64,000 nucleotides of DNA from Ignavibacteria bacterium (GCA_016709315.1 JADJMZ010000001.1:992001-1056000); one strand, 5' to 3'. Positions 8,157-17,513 are shown, counted from the first letter of the stretch. Translations and numbers: made by a program. Notes: generated from the sequence alone by a model not told the origin.

Positions 8157-10262
8157 TTATTTTAATAAAATCATTCTCCGCGTTTCCGAAAAATTTCCAG
8201 CTTCCAATTTATAAAAATATATTCCACTCGATAAACCGCTACCGTTGAATTCAAATTCATAATTTCCCGGGGAAAGTTTTTCATTGACCAATACAGCTAC
8301 TTCCTTTCCTAGTACATCATATACCCGGAGCTTTACGTAATTCGTAACTCGTAATTCGTAATTGATTTGCGTAACCGGATTAAACGGGTTCGGATAATTC
8401 TGAAAAAGATAAAATGTAACAGGATCATTCGTATTAGCTTTTATATCAGTAAGTATTTCTGATAAAGGAATTTTCCAGATGCCGCTTCCTCTTGTGCCGG
8501 CGAATAAATAAGTTGCGTTGGAGATAATGGAAGTGATATAAAGATTAGTAAAACCATTATTGAGCGGATGCCAGTTCGATCCGTTATTGGTTGTAACGAA
8601 TAATCCTGCTTCCGTTCCTGCGAATACTTTATTTGAATTTGTATGAAGAGCCCGGATTTTCCTGTTTGTTAGTCCGTTATTAATTCGTGTCCATGAACCT
8701 GCAAGGCTATCTGTTTTGTAAATGCCGCTGTCCAGAACACCGGCAAATAAATGCTGATCCTTTCCTGTCATGGAAGTAACATCAGCGGCGGACCAAACAG
8801 TCGGAAGTTCTATCCAGAATGTTCCGAAATTTGGTGAAAGAAAAATTCTGTATTCATTGGTTGTATAAGTGTAACTTCCAATTTTTGTAAAGCATGATCC
8901 GACTCCCTGGCTGGTATATCCTGCACCTGCGCTAAACCAGAACAAACCGTAATCAGTAGACTTCAGAGGTGCGTAACCCAATCCCATTATCTGACCATTC
9001 TCTGAAATGAAAGCCCTGGAACCATCTGTAAATCCTAAATTTGAAGTTATCCAGTTTAAACCGTAATTTGTTGATCTGTAATTGCCGCTGTAAGTGCCGG
9101 TGAAATAAACAGAATCACAGGTTCCAAATGAAAGAATGTTTCTGGAATTTATTCCATTGTTGATACTAGTCCATTCAGTGCCATTATCTGTTGTAAAAGA
9201 AATTCCCTGAGACGTTGTTCCGCAAAAAATATTATTGTTAACAGATTGCAAATCGCTTATTTCCGTTGCAATAATATTTCTGCTGGAAGATAACCAGTTT
9301 TGTCCGTTGTTTGTGGATTTGAAAAGACCATCGTCATCTCCTGATACTCCCGCATAAAAATCAGTTCCGATTATTGCAATTGAGTTTACTATAGAATATG
9401 AAGACGATGAAAAATACTGATTTACATTTCCGGAAGTCCAGTTGTATCCGCCGTTAGTTGTATAATAAAGATTAGCATTATTCAACCCGCTGCTTGCTCC
9501 CAGAATGATCTTTAAACTGGAAAGAGCTATAGTATTTACTTCAGGTAGTCCTGTGCTGAAATAAATTTGTGACCAGTTAAAAACAGGATTTGTTGCTTTA
9601 TATAATTTTCCATGTGTACCACCGGCAAATATTGTTGATCCGTCCGAAGCAATTGAATTAAATTCTTCACTGGAACTTAATGTAAAGCTGCTTTGCCAGT
9701 TTGAACCGTTATTGGTTGAATAAACAATCCTGTCAATATAACTATTTGTATTATTACCGCAAATCAGTAATATTGTACTGTTTGAAACTGAGATATCTCT
9801 AATTTTCAGCTGGGAGAGACCATTATTTACATTAAACCAGTTCAATCCGGAATTTGTCGATTTAAAAATTCCGTTACTCTGTGTTCCTGCAAATATGTTC
9901 GAACCGTTAGAACCGACGCACAGTAATTTCATTCCCTGAAGCCCGTTGTTTGCTGATACCCAGTTCAACCCATTGTTTGAAGTTCTGAAAATCCCGCTGT
10001 CTTCACACATAACATATACATTATTGCCTTCAGAAGTGAATGAATTAATTTTAATATCTGTAAGTCCAGAATTTCTCAGGTTAAAACTGATGCCATTATC
10101 TGACGATACATAAACACCTCCGTACATTGTTCCGATAAAAATATTGCCGTTAACAGGGAATACTTTTTTTATAGATCCTCCGTACACGCCATTGGTCTGT
10201 GTCCAGTCAGCTTTTAATATTGAACAGAAAAAAAGAAATAACACTGTAATTATTAATTTCAT
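8157..10262 (-). CDS. T9SS-secreted beta-propeller protein (Asp-box repeats), paralogue 2
   Basis: 701 residues, first gene of the tandem pair. Signal peptide MKLIITVLFLFFCSILKA. The body holds Asp-box-like repeats such as SSDNGISFNLRNSGL, STNSGLNWFNVNNGL and TTNNGSNWHPLNNGF, predicted to form a multi-bladed propeller. The C-terminal T9SS sorting domain has NYPNPFNPVTQI, YVKLRVYDVLGKEV and ends RRMILLK. The order of repeats matches paralogue 1 throughout, so the pair arose by duplication of the whole gene. The nucleotide sequences are closest just before the sorting domain, suggesting recent exchange there. The segment NYELRVTNYV is encoded by a microrepeat identical to intergenic DNA at 12246-12273. 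Function beyond surface display is unknown. Confidence 0.85.
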   Translation of the reverse strand: MKLIITVLFLFFCSILKADWTQTNGVYGGSIKKVFPVNGNIFIGTMYGGVYVSSDNGISFNLRNSGLTDIKINSFTSEGNNVYVMCEDSGIFRTSNNGLNWVSANNGLQGMKLLCVGSNGSNIFAGTQSNGIFKSTNSGLNWFNVNNGLSQLKIRDISVSNSTILLICGNNTNSYIDRIVYSTNNGSNWQSSFTLSSSEEFNSIASDGSTIFAGGTHGKLYKATNPVFNWSQIYFSTGLPEVNTIALSSLKIILGASSGLNNANLYYTTNGGYNWTSGNVNQYFSSSSYSIVNSIAIIGTDFYAGVSGDDDGLFKSTNNGQNWLSSSRNIIATEISDLQSVNNNIFCGTTSQGISFTTDNGTEWTSINNGINSRNILSFGTCDSVYFTGTYSGNYRSTNYGLNWITSNLGFTDGSRAFISENGQIMGLGYAPLKSTDYGLFWFSAGAGYTSQGVGSCFTKIGSYTYTTNEYRIFLSPNFGTFWIELPTVWSAADVTSMTGKDQHLFAGVLDSGIYKTDSLAGSWTRINNGLTNRKIRALHTNSNKVFAGTEAGLFVTTNNGSNWHPLNNGFTNLYITSIISNATYLFAGTRGSGIWKIPLSEILTDIKANTNDPVTFYLFQNYPNPFNPVTQINYELRVTNYVKLRVYDVLGKEVAVLVNEKLSPGNYEFEFNGSGLSSGIYFYKLEAGNFSETRRMILLK
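8336..8363 (-). repeat. Coding copy of the ATTACGA(A/G)TT microrepeat
   Basis: 28 bases inside the T9SS domain of the gene at 8157-10262. Read on the minus strand they are identical to bases 12246-12273 of the intergenic array after the aldehyde dehydrogenase gene. They encode NYELRVTNYV, which fits the strand-turn-strand of the sorting domain without breaking the frame. Confidence 0.8.
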
Positions 10263-10709
10263 TATTATATCCTCTTTTTAAAAATTCAGGAATGCAATTA
10301 TGAAGATTATACTGAAGTGAGAATTGGAAGTAACAGCAGAGTTTAATCTTCAGTGTAAATTATAAAGCAAATATTCAGAACTATTCATAGAATCCATCAT
10401 TGAAAATTCAGAAAAATACAGAATGAAATTTGTTTGATACAAAACACAAAAGAAACTTATGTAATATTATAACAAATATTTTCAAATTAATAATACAAAA
10501 TTAAGCCGGGATTCCGGCACCGTTTTTTGATCAGTATAATTTTCTGTGAATAGAATTTTTAAAAGATTTTATAATTTGTAACTTATTAAATTAAAAGAAA
10601 AATCTCACTAAATCACAATGGTTATGAATTATTAACAGCTTCATTTAAGTCTTATAGACTAAAGCTGAAAGCTTTTTTGAATCAAACCACTAAAATAAAA
10701 TAAAGAGAA
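10263..10709. other. Divergent intergenic region, 447 bp, no gene recognised
   Basis: AT-rich spacer between the leftward T9SS paralogues and the rightward aldehyde dehydrogenase gene. It should hold both promoters, but I see no convincing conserved element. One short GC-rich hairpin (GCCGG, loop GATT, CCGGC at 10505-10518) is followed by ACCGTTTTTT. It looks like a Rho-independent terminator on the + strand although no + strand gene precedes it; a small RNA is possible but unsupported. Confidence 0.4.
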
Positions 10710-12239
10710 ATGAAAATCCAAGCCGGACATAAGCAGAAGATCTCTTCCAACGGAAATCTTCTTAAACCTAACACTAAAACCGACAGTTTAAAATCAAACG
10801 GAGTACTGAAAAAAACCGTTTGGGAATATTCGAAGTCCATTGAAGATTCCAAACACATTAAATTGAAAAGCGAATACGATCTTTTCATAGGAGGGAAATG
10901 GATAAAGACGAAAAAGTATTTTGAAACGATCAATCCGTCGAATGAAGAAGTGATAGCGAAAGTTGCTTATGCATCAAATGAAGATGTGAATAAAGCAGTG
11001 AATGCAGCAGAGAAAGCTTATGATAAAGTCTGGAGTAAAATTTCCGCAAAGGAACGGGGCAAATATATTTTCAGAATTGCAAGGATACTTCAGGAAAAAG
11101 CAAGAGAGTTCGCAGTGATCGAATCCATGGACGGAGGAAAGCCGATCAAGGAATCAAAGAGTGTTGACATTCCGCTTGCACTGGCGCACTTTTTTTATTA
11201 CGCCGGATGGGCTGATAAACTTGAACTTGCATTTCCGGGAAGAAAAGTTTCTCCGATCGGAGTTGCGGGACAGATCATCCCGTGGAATTTTCCTTTATTG
11301 ATGGCAGCATGGAAAATAGCGCCTGCGCTTGCCTGCGGAAATACTGTTGTTATAAAATCAGCAGAGACCACGCCTCTTACATTGTACAAACTTGCTGAAG
11401 TGATCGAAGAAGCGGAACTGCCGGAAGGAGTTGTGAATATAATTTCCGGTGACGGAGCAACGGGCGCTGCAATTGTCAACCATCCGAAAACAAAGAAGAT
11501 TGCATTTACGGGTTCGACTGAAGTAGGTAAGCTCATAATGAAACAAACAGCCGGAACAGATAAAAAACTCACTCTTGAATTAGGCGGCAAAGCTGCGAAT
11601 ATAATATTTGAAGATGCACCGATTGATGCAGCGATTGAGGGAATTATAAACGGAATATATTTTAATCAGGGACATGTATGCTGCGCAGGTTCGAGACTTC
11701 TGGTTCAGGAAAGCATAAAGGATATTGTAATTAAAAAATTAAGGTACAGACTGAAATCTCTCAGAGTCGGAGATCCGCTTGACAAGAATACTGATGTCGG
11801 TTCAATTAATTCTATAATGCAGTTAGACAGGATAAAGGAACTTGTGAAATCAGGAATCAACGAAGGCGCAAAAATTTATCAGAGTGAATGCAGTCTTCCT
11901 CAGAGAGGATACTGGTTCAGACCGACATTCTTCAGCGATGTTGCACAGTCTCACAGAATTGCAAATGAAGAAATATTCGGACCGGTTCTGTCAATACTTA
12001 CATTCAGAACTCCGGCTGAAGCAATTGAAAAAGCCAATAATACTTTTTACGGATTGTCTGCCGGTGTATGGACGGATAAAGGTTCAAAAATTTTTAAAAC
12101 TCTAAGCAAACTCAGAGCCGGAGTTATCTGGTCGAATACATTCAACAAATTCAATCCTGCATCACCATTCGGCGGATACAAGGAAAGCGGATTCGGCAGG
12201 GAAGGCGGACGGCACGGGCTGGAAGCGTACGTTAAGTAA
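10710..12239 (+). CDS. NAD(P)-dependent aldehyde dehydrogenase
   Basis: 509 residues, ALDH superfamily: oxidises an aldehyde to the acid using NAD(P)+. Visible signatures: the cofactor segment IIPWNFPLLMAAWKIAPALA, FTGSTEVGK, the general-base motif LTLELGGKAANI and the catalytic Cys motif FNQGHVCCAGSR, followed by the family's EEIFGPVLSI and FGGYKESGFGREGG. The first ~50 residues (lysine-rich, before LFIGGKW) extend beyond the usual ALDH start and have no signal peptide character. An internal start is possible, but the ATG at 10710 is the best codon seen. Substrate not determinable. The gene stands alone; its TAA stop runs straight into a microrepeat array. Confidence 0.93.
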   Translation: MKIQAGHKQKISSNGNLLKPNTKTDSLKSNGVLKKTVWEYSKSIEDSKHIKLKSEYDLFIGGKWIKTKKYFETINPSNEEVIAKVAYASNEDVNKAVNAAEKAYDKVWSKISAKERGKYIFRIARILQEKAREFAVIESMDGGKPIKESKSVDIPLALAHFFYYAGWADKLELAFPGRKVSPIGVAGQIIPWNFPLLMAAWKIAPALACGNTVVIKSAETTPLTLYKLAEVIEEAELPEGVVNIISGDGATGAAIVNHPKTKKIAFTGSTEVGKLIMKQTAGTDKKLTLELGGKAANIIFEDAPIDAAIEGIINGIYFNQGHVCCAGSRLLVQESIKDIVIKKLRYRLKSLRVGDPLDKNTDVGSINSIMQLDRIKELVKSGINEGAKIYQSECSLPQRGYWFRPTFFSDVAQSHRIANEEIFGPVLSILTFRTPAEAIEKANNTFYGLSAGVWTDKGSKIFKTLSKLRAGVIWSNTFNKFNPASPFGGYKESGFGREGGRHGLEAYVK

Positions 12240-12319
12240 ATTACGAATTACGAATTACGAGTTACGAATTACGAGTTATGAATTACGAGTTATGAATTAC
12301 GAATTATGAGTTACGAATT
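12240..12319 (+). repeat. ATTACGA(A/G)TT microrepeat array directly after a stop codon
   Basis: About 80 bases made of degenerate 7-10-mers (TTACGAATTACGAATTACGA, then variants with GAGTTA and TATGAA), starting at the base after the TAA stop of the aldehyde dehydrogenase gene. It is not a perfect microsatellite; units alternate AATTACG and AGTTACG/AGTTATG. A 28-bp part is repeated exactly inside the coding sequence at 8336-8363. Confidence 0.85.
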
Positions 12320-12360
12320 GTTTTTTAGCTTACTAAAATCAAATTGAATTCCATAAAAAT

Positions 12361-13122
12361 TTGGACAGTAAAATCATTCAGGTAAATGGTCTCGTCAAAA
12401 AATACGGAGATCTTACTGCAGTAAACGGGATAAGTTTTGATGTTTACAAAGGCGAGATATTCGGATTGCTCGGACCAAACGGAGCAGGGAAGACTACCAC
12501 TCTTGAGATAATGGAAACTTTGCGGGACAAGACGAGCGGTGAAGTATTGATAGATGGTCTTTCAGTTGATAAGGATCAGAATCTTATAAAAAAAATCATC
12601 GGAGTTCAGCTTCAGGCAGCCGGATACTATCCCAATTTATATCTGAATGAACTTCTTGAATTGTTTGCCGGATTGTATAATGTCGATATAGATCCTGCTG
12701 AAATTTTAAAACTCGTTGATCTGAACGAAAAGACCAGATCAAAATTTAAAGAACTTTCAGGCGGACAAAAGCAAAGATTTTCAATCTGTACAACCATAAT
12801 TAATAATCCGAAAGTAATTTTCCTTGATGAACCTACTACAGGTCTGGATCCGCAGGCAAGAAGAAACCTTTGGGAACTTATCAGGACTATCAGGGAAAAA
12901 GGAACTACGGTTATGCTTACGACTCACTATATGGACGAAGCGGAAATATTATGCGACAGGGTTGGCATTATAGATCATGGAAAGATACTTACAATTGACA
13001 CTCCCGATAATCTCATTGACAAACTTCTTCACGAAGGATTTGAAAGAAAAAAACAAATAAGATCTGCATCTCTCGAAGATGTGTTTCTTAATCTCACAGG
13101 TCATGAATTGAGAGATGAATGA
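12361..13122 (+). CDS. ABC transporter ATP-binding protein (ABC-2 type exporter)
   Basis: 253 residues, the motor of an ABC-2 export system. Walker A GPNGAGKTTT near residue 40, Q-loop region, signature LSGGQKQRF near residue 134, Walker B VIFLDEPTTGLD and switch His in LTTHYMDEAE. The start is TTG at 12361: no in-frame ATG or GTG precedes it and the N-terminus then reads as the usual first strand. The permease gene follows after 25 bp and is the obvious partner. The C-terminal tail after the core (LEDVFLNLTGHELRDE) is the standard DrrA/CcmA-like ending. Cargo unknown. Confidence 0.95.
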   Translation: MDSKIIQVNGLVKKYGDLTAVNGISFDVYKGEIFGLLGPNGAGKTTTLEIMETLRDKTSGEVLIDGLSVDKDQNLIKKIIGVQLQAAGYYPNLYLNELLELFAGLYNVDIDPAEILKLVDLNEKTRSKFKELSGGQKQRFSICTTIINNPKVIFLDEPTTGLDPQARRNLWELIRTIREKGTTVMLTTHYMDEAEILCDRVGIIDHGKILTIDTPDNLIDKLLHEGFERKKQIRSASLEDVFLNLTGHELRDE

Positions 13123-13147
13123 TAAACTGAAAAATATTTAATCAAAT

Positions 13148-14248
13148 ATGCGAACAGAAGAAAATAAATACAGTCAGCTCAGAGCTATGCTGGCAATAAC
13201 TAAGGCAAGTCTGAGATCTATTGTCAGGAATTCTTCGGCTGTAGTATTTAATCTGATATTCCCTCTTATATTCATAATTGTTTTTGGATTTATCAGTGGC
13301 GGCGGATTTAAGATAGATATTGCCGTAGATGAAAATTCAGATCGTGAAAACGCTGTTTACAAAGGACTTGATAGTATAAACACGATTAAACTTATGACCG
13401 ATCTTAAGGGAGATGAAATTCAGTCCGAACTTGAGAAGGGAAGAATAGATGCTGTGATAAATATTCAGAAAAATGAAAGCGGCAATATAACAGTGATCCT
13501 TAAAACAACCAAAGCATCACCTGAAAGAGGAAGCATATTCAGGATGATGCTGAACGAAGTTATCTCAAAGCAGAATACAGCTCTTAACAGTTCAGGAATG
13601 CCCGTTACGGAGATAAGAGAGGAAGTTGTCGAAGGCAGAAAATTCAAAACAATAGATTTTATTCTTCCCGGACAGCTTGGTTTTTCACTGCTGAGCGCAG
13701 GTGTTTTCGGAACTGCATTCATTTTTATCAGTCTCAGGCAGACGCTTGTCATTAAAAGATTTTTTGCAACGCCGGTCAGCAAAAGTTTTATCCTTATTGG
13801 TGAATCTCTGAGCAGACTTATATTTTCAATATTCAGCGCAGTAATAATAATACTGATAGGAAATTTATTCTTCGGATTTACTCTTGTGAACGGAGTAATA
13901 ACATTTCTCAATATGATGGTTCTGTCAGTAATTGCTCTGTCAGTATTTCTCGGATTCGGGTTTGTAGTTTCCGGAATTGCCAAAAATGAAAGCGCTGTAC
14001 CTTCGATAGCTAATTTAATTACTCTGCCGCAGTTCCTTCTTGCAGGGACTTTTTTTCCTATTTCCAATTTCCCCGAATGGCTTCAGCCGGTAAGCAGAAT
14101 ACTTCCTCTGACCTATCTGAATGAAGCTTTAAGAAAGATTTCATTTGAAGGAGCGAGTATATTCGATGTATGGTATGATATTTTAATTCTGCTTATATGG
14201 GGTGTAATAGTTTATGCAGTTGCAGTGAAAGTATTCAGGTGGGAGTGA
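13148..14248 (+). CDS. ABC-2 type transporter permease
   Basis: 366 residues, membrane partner of the preceding ATPase. One transmembrane helix near residues 28-50 (AVVFNLIFPLIFIIVFGFI) is followed by a ~150-residue extracytoplasmic loop. A block of about five helices follows, containing the ABC-2 motif region SAVPSIANLITLPQFLLAGT and FFPISNFPEWLQPVSRILPL. This one-plus-five layout is that of the DrrB/YhhJ family of drug or lipid exporters. What it exports cannot be told. It ends 42 bp before the end of a convergent gene, and the spacer is a microrepeat. Confidence 0.93.
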   Translation: MRTEENKYSQLRAMLAITKASLRSIVRNSSAVVFNLIFPLIFIIVFGFISGGGFKIDIAVDENSDRENAVYKGLDSINTIKLMTDLKGDEIQSELEKGRIDAVINIQKNESGNITVILKTTKASPERGSIFRMMLNEVISKQNTALNSSGMPVTEIREEVVEGRKFKTIDFILPGQLGFSLLSAGVFGTAFIFISLRQTLVIKRFFATPVSKSFILIGESLSRLIFSIFSAVIIILIGNLFFGFTLVNGVITFLNMMVLSVIALSVFLGFGFVVSGIAKNESAVPSIANLITLPQFLLAGTFFPISNFPEWLQPVSRILPLTYLNEALRKISFEGASIFDVWYDILILLIWGVIVYAVAVKVFRWE

Positions 14249-14286
14249 GTCTGATTTTGGATTTGAGATTTATGATTTTGGATTTG
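14249..14286. repeat. GATTTTGGATTT microrepeat between convergent genes
   Basis: The spacer between the ABC permease stop (14248) and the leftward SDR-like gene stop (14291) is made almost wholly of GATTTTGGATTT-type words. The same word family, in inverted orientation, fills 44901-44959 downstream of the MBL-fold gene. Confidence 0.7.
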
Positions 14287-14290
14287 TACT

Positions 14291-14854
14291 TTAAGGTCTC
14301 TTCTCCCATGGCTCAACTTTCCCTATTATAAAAGTTTCTTCATCTTTTTTCAAAGCATCAGTGACTCCGTTGCTGATCTCAGTATTTGTAAGCCATCTTG
14401 ATTTTTCATCTTCAATTACAAATCCCAGAATGATCTTTTTATAAATTATATTTTTAAATCTGTAAAATAGCTGTTCGAAGTCTTCATTGATCACTGACGG
14501 ATCAGCATATTCGCTTCCGAGTACATGAAAATATTTTACCGGTATGTTTGCTTCATTTAATATTTCTGCAATTATGTGAGGAGCTTCAGGAGCGGTTGAA
14601 TGAAGCCGGCAGACTGCAGTTTCTACAGGTCCGTAAATGTTAACTGCGTTGTTGAGTTTTAATCTGAGTTGTTCGTAGTCCGAATAATCAACTCTTACAG
14701 GATTAATGAATCCCGAACTTCCTTTTGACATGATAAGCTCTTCGAATTTTCTGTGATCCCTGCCGATAACAGAAACAGTCATTCCGTGAGATGCAAAATA
14801 AAGCGAAACATCTTTCAGCATCCCTGTTCCTCCGGCGACAAGTACATGAGACAT
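14291..14854 (-). CDS. Short SDR-like NAD(P)-binding protein
   Basis: 187 residues with an N-terminal Rossmann fold: VLVAGGTGMLKDVSLYF at residues 4-20 and the second strand MTVSVIGRD, as in short-chain dehydrogenases. It is shorter than a full SDR (about 250 residues) and I do not see the YxxxK catalytic pair, so it may bind a nucleotide without SDR catalysis. Members of similar length are annotated simply as short-chain dehydrogenase. It is the last gene of the leftward run after ftsK (66-bp gap). No signal peptide, so cytoplasmic. Confidence 0.75.
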   Translation of the reverse strand: MSHVLVAGGTGMLKDVSLYFASHGMTVSVIGRDHRKFEELIMSKGSSGFINPVRVDYSDYEQLRLKLNNAVNIYGPVETAVCRLHSTAPEAPHIIAEILNEANIPVKYFHVLGSEYADPSVINEDFEQLFYRFKNIIYKKIILGFVIEDEKSRWLTNTEISNGVTDALKKDEETFIIGKVEPWEKRP

Positions 14855-14920
14855 TAAATGAAAATGTAAATTAGATTAAAAAGATTTGATAATTAATAGA
14901 AGTGCTGATGTTGAAATTTT

Positions 14921-17494
14921 TTAAAGATAATTTTCGAGTTCCTCTTCATCTGAAACAAGAACTTCCCTTGCATTCGAACCGTTCTTAGGTCCTACTATGC
15001 CGGCTTCTTCAAGCTGATCCACGATCCTTGCTGCTCTTGCATAACCGAGTTTTAATCTTCTCTGAAGAGTGGAAGTGGAGCATTGCTGAAGTTTGAATAT
15101 AAGTCTCGCAGCATCACCGAAGAGTTCATCCCTGTCGTCAATATCTCCATACAAAGAATCTTTTCTCTTTTCAATAATTGAAGGAAGAAGATAAGGTTTT
15201 GTAAACCCCTGCTGATCTTCGATATACTCCGCAAGTCTTTCACATTCATCAGTAGAAATGAAAGCGTTCTGAATTCTTCTTGGTTTGGAGGAAGCGGAAG
15301 ACAGATAAAGCATGTCACCGTTTCGAAGAAGCTGATCAGCTCCGCCCATATCGAGAATTGTCCTCGAATCTATTTTTGAAGCGACCTGATATGCGATCCT
15401 GACAGGAAAGTTTGCCTTGATAACGCCGGTGATCACATCTACCGAAGGACGCTGTGTTGCAACGATGAGATGAATTCCGACTGCTCTTGCCATCTGCGCT
15501 ATTCTTGCAATGGGTTCTTCAATTTCCCTTTTGGCTGTGATCATGAGATCTGCAAGTTCATCTATTATTACAACTATGTACGGCATTTTTTTATGCCTGA
15601 TAACATCATTATCCTTAAGTTTGCCATCTGCATATTTTTCATTATAAGCATCAATATTTCTCACGCCTGCATTTGCAAGTTTATCGTATCTGTTTTCCAT
15701 TTCACATTCGACACTCTTAAGAACCGATACAGCGTTTGAAGGACTTGTAACTATGCTTTCGTTTATGTCAGTGGATGTTGCCAGATAATGTTTCTTCAAT
15801 TTCGAATAAAGACTAAGCTCGATCTTCTTCGGGTCAATCATTACAAATTTCAGATCCGTAGGATGTTTCTTGTATAAAAGACTTGCAATGACTGTATTTA
15901 TGCCGACGCTTTTTCCCGAGCCGGTAGCGCCTGCAATAAGCAGATGCGGCATCTTAGCCAGATCATCTATGAATATTTCTCCATCAATTGTCTTGCCGAA
16001 TGCAACCGGAAGACTTAATGTACTTGCTTTGAATTTCTGAGAAGAAAGCAGACTTTTTATTCTGACAAGCTGCGCCTTTTTATTCGGAATCTCAACACCG
16101 ACAGTTCCCTTGCCCGGAATAGGAATGATCATCCTGATTCCTTTCGCTTTCATTGCAAGAGCAATGTCGTCCTGAAGAGATTCTATTTTTGAAAGCTTAA
16201 CATCTGCAGCGGGCACAAGTTCATACAAAGTTACAACAGGACCCGGAGTTGCAAATACCTTTTCCACTTCAATTCCGAATTTCAGGAGTTTTGCCTGAAG
16301 GAGTCTTCCGTTCTCTGTCAGTTCTTCGTTTGGAATAGTATCAAACTCTTCTTTGGTAGGTTCGATAAGCAATTCGACGCCCGGAAATTTATACTTCTCA
16401 AGTTTCTCTTCCACGAAATCATCTTCTTTGTTGCTTTTTAAACTGTCGACTTCATTTGAATTTTCGGGATTAACATCAATTTCACTTATGTTTGTTTTAT
16501 CAGTAATATTACTTACAAGTTCAGGCGCTTTTTTAATTTCTCTCGGCTTTTTTTCTTTAATAATGATCTGCGCGGTTTCTTCCTGCTTAGGTCTGTTGAT
16601 CTCGGTTACTTTAATCAGATCCTCTTCCTGCTGATTTTCCTCTGAAACTGATTTACCATATTTTTTTGAAAGTATTTTTTCACGCTCCTTCTTCATTGCT
16701 TCGACCAGAGCGATATCTTCATTATCCGGCTTTGCATCTGCTGCGGGCTTTTTGCCGGACTTCCCGAACTGTTTTAAATCCTTAATATCTGTAAGTTCCT
16801 CTTTTTCCTTATTAAAATTATCTTTAACTCTTTCGGCAAAAAGTTTAAACCTTGCAAACGATTTTATAATATTTCCGTCAATGAGAAGCAAAGTAAGAAG
16901 TAAAGCGGAGATTGCAAAAAACACAGATGCTCCGACGCTTCCGAGAGTCTGATAAAATACATTAGCCAGGAAATCTCCGGTCGTGCCGCTGAGATGCGAT
17001 GAAATATTTTCCGGACCTGAAAATATTTTTATAAGACCGAAGGAAGAAGCCAGTACCATCATCAGCAGAATTGAATATATACTGAACTGAACTGTTGACG
17101 ACAATGCTTTTTTTCTAATGAGATTTATTCCGAATGCAATAAATACAGCAGCAAAGAAGACAGAGAAATATCCGAACAGATTGTTTACAAAATAATCCGA
17201 AACATAAGCGCCGGCGATACCCAGCCAGTTTAAAGTTACGAATGCTTTTGAATATGATTCCTTTCTGAATATATCAATGAACTGAAGTCTTTCCAATGTA
17301 GACTGATCCTTATCCGAATATGAGATTACTGCCAAAGCAAGTAAAATCCCGAATACAGAAAATAAAAATCCAAGTATTTGTTTTTTTAATTCAGCGGAAA
17401 TGCTGAAATCTTCTTCAGAAGATTTATATTTTTGGCGGGAAGAGCCAGAAGAAACGGTTTTTTTATTTAAGCGCGGTTGTTTGCTTTTTTTCAT
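14921..17494 (-). CDS. ftsK: DNA translocase FtsK/SpoIIIE
   Basis: 857 residues. Pumps double-stranded DNA through the closing division septum and activates XerCD at dif. Layout: basic N-terminus, four transmembrane helices between about residues 35 and 210, a charged low-complexity linker to ~380, then the motor. The motor has Walker A AGATGSGKS near residue 521, Walker B YIVVIIDELADLM, the RIAQMARAVGIHLIVATQRP segment, and a C-terminal winged-helix gamma domain (RIVDQLEEAGIVGPKNG) that reads KOPS sites. Length and domains are complete. It lies 19 bp after comB in the same direction. Confidence 0.96.
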   Translation of the reverse strand: MKKSKQPRLNKKTVSSGSSRQKYKSSEEDFSISAELKKQILGFLFSVFGILLALAVISYSDKDQSTLERLQFIDIFRKESYSKAFVTLNWLGIAGAYVSDYFVNNLFGYFSVFFAAVFIAFGINLIRKKALSSTVQFSIYSILLMMVLASSFGLIKIFSGPENISSHLSGTTGDFLANVFYQTLGSVGASVFFAISALLLTLLLIDGNIIKSFARFKLFAERVKDNFNKEKEELTDIKDLKQFGKSGKKPAADAKPDNEDIALVEAMKKEREKILSKKYGKSVSEENQQEEDLIKVTEINRPKQEETAQIIIKEKKPREIKKAPELVSNITDKTNISEIDVNPENSNEVDSLKSNKEDDFVEEKLEKYKFPGVELLIEPTKEEFDTIPNEELTENGRLLQAKLLKFGIEVEKVFATPGPVVTLYELVPAADVKLSKIESLQDDIALAMKAKGIRMIIPIPGKGTVGVEIPNKKAQLVRIKSLLSSQKFKASTLSLPVAFGKTIDGEIFIDDLAKMPHLLIAGATGSGKSVGINTVIASLLYKKHPTDLKFVMIDPKKIELSLYSKLKKHYLATSTDINESIVTSPSNAVSVLKSVECEMENRYDKLANAGVRNIDAYNEKYADGKLKDNDVIRHKKMPYIVVIIDELADLMITAKREIEEPIARIAQMARAVGIHLIVATQRPSVDVITGVIKANFPVRIAYQVASKIDSRTILDMGGADQLLRNGDMLYLSSASSKPRRIQNAFISTDECERLAEYIEDQQGFTKPYLLPSIIEKRKDSLYGDIDDRDELFGDAARLIFKLQQCSTSTLQRRLKLGYARAARIVDQLEEAGIVGPKNGSNAREVLVSDEEELENYL

Positions 17495-17513
17495 AAAAAA
17501 ATTTAATGGAAAA

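Noticed and set aside
10505..10528. GC-rich hairpin followed by T6
   Set aside because: Looks like a terminator but no gene or promoter-like sequence precedes it on that strand; left as a note in the intergenic entry.
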